NCBI RefSeq assembly: GCF_033193315.1
Contig: NZ_CP136187.1
Span: 3,231,501-3,295,500, forward strand
DNA: 64,000 nt
Source of the DNA: Agathobaculum sp. NTUH-O15-33
GTDB taxonomy: Bacteria > Bacillota > Clostridia > Oscillospirales > Butyricicoccaceae
Direction of reading: 5' to 3'
Position numbers and translations under genes: made by a program. The notes beneath the pieces are model-generated. The model saw only the letters and a program-made list of their open reading frames with translations. It did no database searches and was not told where the DNA came from. Below are positions 18,522 to 25,807 of this stretch, piece after piece (the first letter of the stretch is position 1; each line of letters opens with the position of its first letter).

Positions 18522-19652
18522 TCGACAAAGCAATACTCGACGAAGTTCTCCCGGTTCCCGAGCTTGAAACGCTCAAAGAGGAGAAGATCGCCGAGCTGAA
18601 AGAAGAAGGCTTCGCAATCACGAACTTCCATTCGGGCGGCGTCTTCTATACGCTGCTCTTGATAGTCCTCCGCATTAAGATCGAGTTCACGGAGTTACTA
18701 CGGGCCATTCTGAACAATATGACCCTCACACACTCCACCGGCGCATGGCTCGACATTAAGGCGGCAGACTACGGGAAGAAGCGCAAGAAGGCCCAGAAGG
18801 CGCAGGGCCTCGTCACACTGTCCAGGACGAACGACCAGGGCGAGGCCGTGAAGATCGAGAAGGGCCACATCTTCAAGACGCAAAAGGACATCAACGGAGA
18901 GGAGCTTCGCTTCTTTGCCATAGAGGCGGCGGTTCTGCAAAAAGGGAGCCGGTCGGTGGATGTCCTGGAGAGAAGCGGAGAAAGAGGGCTCTCGGTACAA
19001 TGTGCCGGAAGGACAGATCACCCGGAGCCTCACGTTCCTCAATGGGATCGACGGCATCTCAAACGGCGAGGACTGGATCGTCCGGGAAGGAAGCGACACC
19101 GAGGACGACGAGGGGCTCCGAACGCGGGCGCTCCGATCCTGGTCGGAGCTCGCGGCCCGGTCTATTGAGGACACATTCATCAATGCAGCGGAGGCCGTCC
19201 AGGGCGTCCTATTTGCACAGGCTGACTGTGACCACCCGAGAGGGCAAGGGACGGTCGACGTGATTGTAACAGGGACGGCGGGAGAGGCGACGGAAGGACT
19301 TCTCGACGAAGTTCGGGATGCCGTTGACAAGATTGCCGGGCCATACGATAATGTTCTTGTGAAGTCTTCTACAACGGTTTCCCAGGACATCGAGGTCACG
19401 GTCTCGACCTCTGACGTGTCGGAGAACGAGGACATCAAGAACGGGATCTCCGCGATCCTTGCCGAGCTGCTCGCCGTCCGAAAGGGCCGGAGGTTCAACG
19501 AGCTCCGGCGCTCCGACATCAACTTTGCAATCCGCAGCAACTACAGCGCCGCCACGAACGCGGAGATCATCACCCCCGCCGAGGACGTGGTGCTCGAGAA
19601 GGACAAGGTCATCACTCTCGGCTCCGTCTCTGTGACAGTGAGAAGGGAGTGA
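18518..19652 (+). CDS. Baseplate J-like protein (Mu gp47), frameshifted
   Basis: About 378 aa joined. Frame 2: MIDKAILDEVLPVPELETLK, STGAWLDIKAADYGKKRKKA, FFAIEAAVLQKGSRS. Frame 3 after about 18966: AEKEGSRYNVPEGQITRSL, EGLRTRALRSWSELA, then the conserved late part (VLFAQADCDHPRGQGTVDVI). The shift is at CCTGG 18964-18968. Baseplate J forms the wedge ring that triggers contraction. Nearly all conserved blocks are intact, so a sequence error is likely. Confidence 0.82.
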
Positions 19653-19656
19653 TCGG

Positions 19657-20550
19657 ATGAAACGGTTCGACACCTTCGGCGAGTATATGTTCGACCTTCT
19701 CTTTGCCCCGTTGAAACGAGGGAAGCGGGCGGCGAATCAGTTCTTCATCTTCTTCAAGGTCATCGGACGCATTTTCGACGGCATGAAGAAGGACGCCTTC
19801 CGGCTTCGGGATGAGCTCAATGTCGCGACCGCGAGCCCGGTCATGCTTCCGGTACACGGACAGGATCGGGACATGCCGAGGCTTGAGGGCGAGAGCATTG
19901 AAAACTATCGGACCCGCCTATCCATGAAGGGGATCATCTCTGAATGGGGCGGAACAAAGAGCGGCATCCTCTATGCGTTGACCTCTCTCGGATACGAGCA
20001 GAGCACGATCGAGCCGTTCTCCTATCAAGATCCCGAACGCTGGGCCGAGTTCATTGTATTCCTCAAAGGCTCAAAGCAAAGCGGCGTCAACAATCTCGCA
20101 GTTATCGACGCCGAAGTTCGGAAGGTCAAGGAGGGCAGCTCGAAGCCCTCTTACGGGGCCGAGTCTGGCGGGGTCATCGAGATCCACTCCGAGACGATTT
20201 CCGGGTTCTCGCGGTATCCCCGTTGCGGGGAAATAGTTTGCGGCGTGTGGCCTCATGTTGTCAGCATCGGCCACCTGTTGAGCTCCGAAGTCCAGGCCGT
20301 CAGCACCCACGACTCCGGCGAGGTAGAGTTCCCCAAGGTGGGAACGATCGCAGCCTCCGAAAAATTCTATCAGCCGTGCGCGTTCGTCATGTATGAGGCC
20401 CTGTCCTCCGAAATTGAGGCGGGCTCCGCATTTGACCACGGCGCGAAGATCTACCCTGTTTGCTCTCCGGGGCTCCGGTGCTCCGGCGTGACACTTATGA
20501 CGGAAGGAGGGGAAAAACATGCCGAAGACGATCACATCACTCGGGATTGA
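19657..20550 (+). CDS. Tail protein gpI/gp48-like (baseplate edge)
   Basis: 297 aa. N-terminal helical part with MKRFDTFGEYMFDLLFAPLK and FKVIGRIFDGMKKDAFRLRD; a central ESIENYRTRLSMKGIISEW; the C-terminal third is beta-rich. Position after baseplate J matches the P2 gpI / Mu gp48 class that links the baseplate to the fibre. The start follows AAGGGAGTG. Unusual Cys residues occur in the C-terminal third. Confidence 0.65.
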   Translation: MKRFDTFGEYMFDLLFAPLKRGKRAANQFFIFFKVIGRIFDGMKKDAFRLRDELNVATASPVMLPVHGQDRDMPRLEGESIENYRTRLSMKGIISEWGGTKSGILYALTSLGYEQSTIEPFSYQDPERWAEFIVFLKGSKQSGVNNLAVIDAEVRKVKEGSSKPSYGAESGGVIEIHSETISGFSRYPRCGEIVCGVWPHVVSIGHLLSSEVQAVSTHDSGEVEFPKVGTIAASEKFYQPCAFVMYEALSSEIEAGSAFDHGAKIYPVCSPGLRCSGVTLMTEGGEKHAEDDHITRD

Positions 20551-20854
20551 GAAAATCGGGCGTCGCTTTGCCGACTCGGTCGACCATGCGGCCTATACGC
20601 TGAACGGAGCGCCGAAGACGGTCGCGCCGTTCCGAAAAATCGTTGAAGCGGAGTCCGTGAAGATCTACATCTACTTCGACGACACAATCTCCGGCAATGT
20701 GGCGAACGTGCAGCTCGTCGACGCAGACGGCGACGTCGTCGCACAGTCTGACCGGGAGTTTGAAAAACCGCCGAGCAAGGGACTCTATGTAGCCTTCAAG
20801 TACACAATCATCGAAAAAGAAACGGAGGTACAGATCGAAAGTGAACAGTTATGA
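20519..20854 (+). CDS. Small beta-rich tail-associated protein
   Basis: 111 aa, starts at ATG 20519 after GGAAGGAGG and overlaps the previous gene by 32 bp. Contains VKIYIYFDDTISGNVANVQL followed by VDADGDVVAQ; looks like a single beta-sandwich. Not recognised. Its place between baseplate and fibre genes suggests a structural adaptor. Confidence 0.55.
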   Translation: MPKTITSLGIEKIGRRFADSVDHAAYTLNGAPKTVAPFRKIVEAESVKIYIYFDDTISGNVANVQLVDADGDVVAQSDREFEKPPSKGLYVAFKYTIIEKETEVQIESEQL

Positions 20855-21152
20855 AAAAATCGGATGGCTTGACCACGTCGAGGATGTCGCGACGGGCGAG
20901 GTCATCCAGGAAGGAACGCCGGTCAGTCAGACGAACATGAACCACATGGACGAGGGCATCTATCAGAACCGAGAAGCTGTCATTCTCCATGAGGCCCAGA
21001 TCGCCGACGCGCAGAAAGAGATCAAAGTGCTGAAAGACGCCACCCTCAACAACATGACGAACAACGTCTTTCTCATCAATTTTGACTCCGTGAACTCGGT
21101 CGCGATCACCTCTGGTATCTATGACCCCGTCGCGCGGAAACTCTATGTATAG
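20841..21152 (+). CDS. Small fibre-associated phage protein
   Basis: 103 aa. N-terminus WLDHVEDVATGEVIQEGTPV followed by NMNHMDEGIYQNREAV: a pattern often seen at the N-termini of phage fibre or fibre-linker proteins of Clostridia. A helical coiled region and a short beta end follow. Overlaps the preceding gene by 14 bp. Confidence 0.6.
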   Translation: MNSYEKIGWLDHVEDVATGEVIQEGTPVSQTNMNHMDEGIYQNREAVILHEAQIADAQKEIKVLKDATLNNMTNNVFLINFDSVNSVAITSGIYDPVARKLYV

Positions 21153-21468
21153 GGCGGCTTGCACCCTAAAAGAAACAAGCTGCATACTCGGGAATTTTTT
21201 CGGTGAGCTTTGCCCGATATGCGAAAAGTGCCGAGACCTCTCGGAGGACGAGCTCGTTATTATGACCGCGAGCGGCCTCACCCTCGAAGGGGAGTCCGTC
21301 CTTGTTATCGAGGGGCACAGCTCCATCACGGGGAAGCCCGCGAAGGTAAAGCTCACCGAATTCGGCTTCGAGTTCTTCGGGGATGACGTCACCGAGGAGG
21401 AGGTCGCTCGCGTTAGAAATGCGAGGTGCTGCTACATTGGAACCGTCGATACTTCAAAAGAAAGCTGA
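21145..21468 (+). CDS. Uncharacterised protein upstream of Avd
   Basis: 107 aa from ATG 21145, overlapping the previous stop. Contains CPICEKCRDLSEDELVIMTA, a possible zinc-binding Cys cluster (C-x2-C), then LTEFGFEFFGDDVTEEEVAR. No family recognised. It overlaps the Avd reading frame by 50 bp and may be co-translated with the DGR. Confidence 0.5.
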   Translation: MYRAACTLKETSCILGNFFGELCPICEKCRDLSEDELVIMTASGLTLEGESVLVIEGHSSITGKPAKVKLTEFGFEFFGDDVTEEEVARVRNARCCYIGTVDTSKES

Positions 21469-21790
21469 AATCTTTCTTGAGAGAGATGTCTACCCCTTGC
21501 TCAAGAATTTCCCCCAGGCCGAAAAGTTTAGTTTGTCGCAAGAGATCAAGCAATCGTGCTTCCGGCTGATCCGCGCGGCGGTCATGGCGAACAACCTCAC
21601 CGTCGTCAAGAAGCGGCTCGAATGGCTGGACGAGGCGGACGCCGAGAAGACGCTCCTCCTTGTGCTGTTTGGAGTCGCCCGGACGCAGAAGTACATCACC
21701 GAGAAGAAAGTCCACGAGCTGCAAACCAAACTCAACGAACTGGGGCGCATAATTGGAGGCTTGCAAAAGCACTTCATCAACAACCGATAA
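21419..21790 (+). CDS. avd: DGR accessory variability determinant (Avd, four-helix bundle)
   Basis: 123 aa from ATG 21419; TTG at 21437 after GAGGTG is an alternative start. The whole protein is helical: KKAEIFLERDVYPLLKNFP, FSLSQEIKQSCFRLIRAAVM, KKRLEWLDEADAEKTLLLVL and LQTKLNELGRIIGGLQKHF make four amphipathic helices, rich in basic residues. This is the Avd fold, a pentameric RNA-binding partner of DGR reverse transcriptases. The template repeat begins 39 bp after its stop, as in known DGRs where the avd 3' end is part of the template RNA. Confidence 0.85.
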   Translation: MRGAATLEPSILQKKAEIFLERDVYPLLKNFPQAEKFSLSQEIKQSCFRLIRAAVMANNLTVVKKRLEWLDEADAEKTLLLVLFGVARTQKYITEKKVHELQTKLNELGRIIGGLQKHFINNR

Positions 21791-21828
21791 AAAAGTAAAC
21801 CGCACCTACTTAGGGTTATCTCTGTATG

Positions 21829-21922
21829 GCGTCGAACCGCGCGAACCGTGGGTACAATTCGGCCCGCAACTGGAACAACAACTCGTCCGGCAATCGGAAC
21901 GTGAACGTCGGTTTCCGCCCCG
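21829..21922 (+). repeat. DGR template repeat (TR)
   Basis: 94 bp aligned without gaps to 23858-23951. The 12 differences are all at TR adenines; the 73 other positions are identical. TR contains ten AAY (Asn) codons in the phase of the target gene and all ten differ in VR. It ends with the G/C-rich block GTCGGTTTCCGCCCCG that is identical in VR. In the same phase TR reads NVGFRPAL at its end, the commonest end of DGR templates. Confidence 0.97.
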
Positions 21923-22143
21923 CCTTGTAGGTTATTACGTCATTCGCGGCTACGGCTTCGAGTGCGTGTCCTTGTTATACTTCAAGGGAGAGGTAATCCT
22001 TCGCCTTGTCTCTGACGGCGTAAAAACAGTGACGAGCGCCCGGCCCGCCCTCTCGTATTGGGAGGCTGGGGGTGAGTCTGCAATGTGGGTAAAAACCCGC
22101 GTCATAGGTGCCAAGCCGTTTCTGAAAAGGAAAGGATGCCACG
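21923..22143 (+). ncRNA. Presumed DGR RNA spacer between TR and RT
   Basis: 221 bp with no convincing gene. In characterised DGRs the RNA downstream of TR folds with the RT and Avd and primes cDNA synthesis; this stretch is of the right size and place. The open frames here run through TR and lack ribosome sites. No structure was computed. Confidence 0.5.
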
Positions 22144-23370
22144 ATGACGAAATTCCCCTTTTTTGTAAAGACCATTCACAATATAAAGCGCCCGGTCGTC
22201 CCTCCTCCACTTCCGGCCTCTCCGTATGAGAAAGTAATCGACTACGAGAACCTCAAGGAAGGCTACAGGAAAGCGACGCGCGGGCAAAGGAAGTACACCC
22301 GGGAGGCCGTCAAGTATGACCTCCTACGAGAGAAGAACAATGTCGACCTATGGCGAGAGCTCAAGAACTCGAAGTACACCCCGGGGCCGTATCATTCTAC
22401 GGTCATAACGGAGCCCAAACGGAGAGAGCTCTCAATCCCTGGACTCCGCGACAAGGTGGTGCAGCTCGTCATCCATAAGGAGCTGCAAAACATCTTCCGG
22501 CCCGTGTTCATCGACGGATCGTTCGCTTGTCAGTACGGGAGAGGCCCGATCCGCGCCGCCCTCAAGGTGCAGCACGACATGAGGGTCGCCCGCATGAAGT
22601 GGGGCGACGATGTGGCCGTCATTAAAATAGACGCCCGGAAGTTCTTCTACTCCATCGACCGCGACCTGCTCAAGAAAATCCTTGCGAAGCGGTTCAAGAA
22701 GCTCAAGAAGAAGCGCCCCGACATGTACGGGGATCTCCTTCGGTTTTACCGGCTTCTTTGCAAAGTGATTGATAGCTCGCCGGAGGGAGAGCGAGGCATC
22801 CCACTCGGGAATGTCAGCTCCCAGGACTTCGCGAACATCTACCTCAACGAGCTCGATCAATTTTGTGTCCGCTTCCTCGGGGCGAAGCTCTACACCCGGT
22901 ACATGGACGACGTCGTCATCGTTGCGCCGAGCAAAGAGATCGCCCGGGAGTGGCTGGCAAAGATCAAGGAGTTCCTCCAAGTGAGGCTACACCTTGACAC
23001 CAACAAGAAGACAAAGGTTTTCTACATGCGGCAGGGCGTGAACGCCTACGGCTTCAAAATCCGAGCTACCCACATGATGCTCCGCACCGAGTCCAAACGG
23101 CGAGAGAAGCGGCGTATCAAAGCGATGGTTCGGAAGATGAGGGAAGGCAAGATCACGCGGGCGGCGGTCGTCCAGGCGGTCAACTCGTGGATCGGGTTCG
23201 CCCGGTGGGCCAGTTCCTACAATCTCGCGAAGAAGATATTCGCGCCCTACCGCTTTATCAAAACGGAAGGAGAGATCCCTTATGGCGCAATATCTCGGAA
23301 CCGTCAAGCTCGGCGGATTCTACAACAACGGCGCAATTCTCAAGCGGCCCACAAAGCCGTGGCGGCCTGA
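22144..23370 (+). CDS. DGR reverse transcriptase
   Basis: 408 aa. The palm motif RYMDDVVIV carries the catalytic YMDD, and RGIPLGNVSSQDFANIYL is the DGR-type motif 4 (I/LGxxxSQ) that separates these enzymes from group II intron RTs. Also IKIDARKFFYSIDRDLL (first catalytic Asp) and NAYGFKIR. It converts the TR RNA into adenine-mutated cDNA that replaces VR. Good ribosome site AAAGGATG then ATG. The C-terminus overlaps the target gene by 89 bp. No maturase or endonuclease domain is present. Confidence 0.96.
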   Translation: MTKFPFFVKTIHNIKRPVVPPPLPASPYEKVIDYENLKEGYRKATRGQRKYTREAVKYDLLREKNNVDLWRELKNSKYTPGPYHSTVITEPKRRELSIPGLRDKVVQLVIHKELQNIFRPVFIDGSFACQYGRGPIRAALKVQHDMRVARMKWGDDVAVIKIDARKFFYSIDRDLLKKILAKRFKKLKKKRPDMYGDLLRFYRLLCKVIDSSPEGERGIPLGNVSSQDFANIYLNELDQFCVRFLGAKLYTRYMDDVVIVAPSKEIAREWLAKIKEFLQVRLHLDTNKKTKVFYMRQGVNAYGFKIRATHMMLRTESKRREKRRIKAMVRKMREGKITRAAVVQAVNSWIGFARWASSYNLAKKIFAPYRFIKTEGEIPYGAISRNRQARRILQQRRNSQAAHKAVAA

Positions 23371-25138
23371 CGACTCCGCAGGTGGGAACAGCGGCTACGG
23401 AGACATCCCGCAGATGTCCGGCAGCATGGCGAACTACACCTTCGGAGACACTCCCAGCGCGGACGCGAACAAGCTCCAATGGGTCAAGATCAAGGACGGG
23501 GACAAAACCCTCCTCATTTGCGACCGCGTCATTCTGGTCAGCGTCTCGTGGGATGACTTGAACGGGCAGGGCTATGTCACCGGCAAGACCATCACCATCG
23601 ACGGGACAAAGTACAAGTGCCGCCTCCTCACCGGAGGCAGCAACCGGCGGAATAACGACTGGTATGCCGGAGGAACACCTACCAATAACGAGTGGGACAG
23701 GTTCATCACCCGCGAGGAAGTCATCACCGGACTCCCTGCCCCGGTTTCCTCTGACCTGGACACCAACCTCAACACGACCGATCACAACAGTACCCATAAT
23801 CAGCTTTGGCATTGGGTGGGCGTGTATTCCTGGTGTCAAGAGACCTGGGCGGAGAACGCGTCGTACCGCGCGTACCGTGGGTACTTTTCGGCCCGCCTCT
23901 GGTACTACATCTCGTCCGGCTATCGGTACGTGACCGTCGGTTTCCGCCCCGTCCTTGAAGTCCTGAACACTGACCCTCTGATCTCTGACAGTGACCGCAA
24001 CCTCGGAGATAAGAACCAGGACTTCACGATCGAGTACACCGTCAACGACTCCGACTCCGGCGACGTCTTGACGGCGACGGAGTCGATTGATGGGCGAACG
24101 ACGAAGTCGTTCGCCCCGACGCGAAATTTCAAAAACACGATCACGGTCAACGTCCGCGAACTGTCCCTCGGCCCCCACACGGTCAAGGTCGTCGTCACTG
24201 ACGGACAGGGCGGAACGGCGACTCGGACGTGGACTTTCAACCGCGTCAACTCCGCCCCGACCATCTCCGGCACGGACACCAACCTCGGGGACAAGAACAT
24301 CGGCTTCACCTACAACTACACCGTCAACGACGCGGACGGGGACGCCGTGACGGTCGTCGAGATGCTGAACGACGAAACGCTCCGCACCATCAACAACGCC
24401 CCGAAGGGAGAGCAGCTCTCGGTCTCTATCACCTCGGAAAAGCTCTACGCCCTGGGCCTCAATACGGTCAACAACCTCGTCATCACCGCCACCGATGGGC
24501 AGGGCGGCACAACCTACCGCCGCCTCACCTTTAAGCGGACGAACTCGGCTCCGGCTATCTCTGGGCAGGACGAAGACCTCGGCCAGCAGACGGGCAGCTT
24601 CGCCGAGAAGTACACCGTCACCGACGTCGAGGGCGACAACGTGGTCGTCACCGAGTTCGTCGACGACAAGCAGATCCGCAGCTATCAAGCTACGCTCGGC
24701 CAGGAGGAGACGATCGAGCTCTCCCGTGAGAATTGGCTCGTCCTCGCAAATGGGGATCACCAGCTCCGCGTCGAGGCCGTTGATGGCAACTTCGCGACGA
24801 GTGTGAGGGTCTGGAACTTCTCCAAGAAGGAGACCGTCATCGCCTTCCAGTTCGCGCAGCCGGAGGAGACGGACGCCCGGGCGACGAAGATCCTCATCAC
24901 GCCTACATGGCATATTGAGGGATCGGTCGCCAAGGTCGAAGCGTGTAACAATGCCTTCGACGACTCCCCGGCCTGGGAGGACATCACGGCGCAGGTCGCG
25001 ATCAATCGGGTCTACAACTTCCTCAACGAGTCCAAGACCGCCGAAAAGTGGGGCGTGAATGTCCGCTTCACTATCACGAAGAACGAGGGCTATGAGGAGG
25101 AGGTTTCGATCTCTGGGTTTGGAGGTGCTTACGAATGA
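23282..25138 (+). CDS. DGR target: receptor-binding protein with C-type-lectin-like domain and Ig-like repeats
   Basis: 618 aa. N-terminal domain of about 225 residues starts MAQYLGTVKLGGFYNNGAIL and includes NEWDRFITREEVITGLPAPV and HNQLWHWVGVYSWCQETWAE, then the VR (residues 193-224) ending VGFRPVLEVLN, the end of a formylglycine-enzyme/CLec fold. Three related repeats of about 85 aa follow from residue 226 (SDSDRNLGDK; APTISGTDTNLGDK; APAISGQDEDLGQQ), each with a Y-T-V-x-D-x-D/E core and an xDGxGG-like end, then a C-terminal beta domain. ATG follows GGAAGGAG. Probably the tail tip adhesin whose binding face is rewritten by the DGR. Confidence 0.93.
   Translation: MAQYLGTVKLGGFYNNGAILKRPTKPWRPDDSAGGNSGYGDIPQMSGSMANYTFGDTPSADANKLQWVKIKDGDKTLLICDRVILVSVSWDDLNGQGYVTGKTITIDGTKYKCRLLTGGSNRRNNDWYAGGTPTNNEWDRFITREEVITGLPAPVSSDLDTNLNTTDHNSTHNQLWHWVGVYSWCQETWAENASYRAYRGYFSARLWYYISSGYRYVTVGFRPVLEVLNTDPLISDSDRNLGDKNQDFTIEYTVNDSDSGDVLTATESIDGRTTKSFAPTRNFKNTITVNVRELSLGPHTVKVVVTDGQGGTATRTWTFNRVNSAPTISGTDTNLGDKNIGFTYNYTVNDADGDAVTVVEMLNDETLRTINNAPKGEQLSVSITSEKLYALGLNTVNNLVITATDGQGGTTYRRLTFKRTNSAPAISGQDEDLGQQTGSFAEKYTVTDVEGDNVVVTEFVDDKQIRSYQATLGQEETIELSRENWLVLANGDHQLRVEAVDGNFATSVRVWNFSKKETVIAFQFAQPEETDARATKILITPTWHIEGSVAKVEACNNAFDDSPAWEDITAQVAINRVYNFLNESKTAEKWGVNVRFTITKNEGYEEEVSISGFGGAYE
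23858..23951 (+). repeat. DGR variable repeat (VR)
   Basis: 94-bp copy of the template inside the target gene. Asn codons of the template have become Tyr (six), Phe, Leu, Ile and Thr. The last 16 bases are unchanged and are the likely site where homing starts. It sits about one third of the way into the gene rather than at its 3' end. Confidence 0.97.
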
Positions 25139-25335
25139 ACCAGAGCATGAAGTATCTGACCCCTAAGATGCCGATCACCGAGATCGAGCGTCAGAGGGCG
25201 GAAGAAGCGGAGGAGCAGAACATCGACCTCTATGAGGCGATCGCCGGTCTCTTCGAGGAGGTCATGGGGCTCACGGAGAAGGTCTCGAGCCTCGAAAGTA
25301 AGATCAAGCAGATTGAAGGAGGACAAGCAAAATGA
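25135..25335 (+). CDS. Small coiled-coil phage protein
   Basis: 66 aa; overlaps the target stop (ATGA). Mostly helical: TEIERQRAEEAEEQNIDLYE, then GLTEKVSSLESKIKQIEGG with a heptad pattern. Such proteins follow the fibre gene in clostridial phages; possibly a fibre chaperone. No firm family. Confidence 0.6.
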   Translation: MNQSMKYLTPKMPITEIERQRAEEAEEQNIDLYEAIAGLFEEVMGLTEKVSSLESKIKQIEGGQAK

Positions 25336-25481
25336 AAGTGAAAGAGTACATGATTTCCGTCTATGCCGTTCTGGTGAAGAACAGCAAGCGCGATATTGAG
25401 TCCCTGCCCGAGGAGTACATCATCCCCGTCGCCGAGTATCTGGCGGCGCAGGAGGAAGGCACTCTCGAGCCGGAGGAGTAA
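25332..25481 (+). CDS. CD1375/XkdX-like small phage protein
   Basis: 49 aa; ATG at 25332 overlaps the previous stop and follows GAAGGAGG. Sequence YMISVYAVLVKNSKRDIESL matches the short XkdX/CD1375-type proteins that end tail modules of Gram-positive phages. Last recognisable gene of the Mu-like prophage. Confidence 0.7.
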   Translation: MKVKEYMISVYAVLVKNSKRDIESLPEEYIIPVAEYLAAQEEGTLEPEE

Positions 25482-25561
25482 CGCCCCAGGGACACCCACC
25501 GAAGGGCCGTAGAGGCCCGCAAAACGGCCCGTAAAGGGCCGGTAGTAACCTAACCCACAAG

Positions 25562-25620
25562 AGGGCAAAAAGCACGGGAGGGGCGGCTATTCGTCGCTCC
25601 TCCCGTATGCTTTGAGCCCG
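25562..25620. terminator. Long imperfect hairpin at the prophage right end
   Basis: Arms of about 20 bases (GGGCAAAAAGCACGGGAGG with CCTCCCGTATGCTTTGAGCCC) around a short loop. It can stop transcription from both sides, although T runs are weak. The inner motif AGCACGGGAG recurs inverted at 25639-25648, so these may also be transposase-binding end sites of the Mu-like element. The rest of 25482-25807 contains no gene; the exact prophage end was not located. Confidence 0.55.
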
Positions 25621-25807
25621 CCCTCTTGCGTGTGCCGCTCCCGTGCTTCTGGGGGGCGGTTGACGCAAGCGAGCAGGCTCGGAAATGCTTCTAAGATTGG
25701 CCCGTTTTTTCTCAAGTATGCTGTCCCAATTTCTCAAAAAACTTGTCGCGCTACAGGCGCCGGTGCATCCATGGTACGGTATAGGCAGGCAGAAAGGGGG
25801 CCGCGCA

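Noticed and set aside
21753..22229. A 158-codon frame spanning the template repeat
   Set aside because: It reads TR in a phase different from the target and has no ribosome site; TR is better explained as non-coding template.
23258..24913. Minus-strand frame of 551 codons opposite the DGR target
   Set aside because: Antisense shadow; the plus frame has the VR and repeated Ig-like domains.
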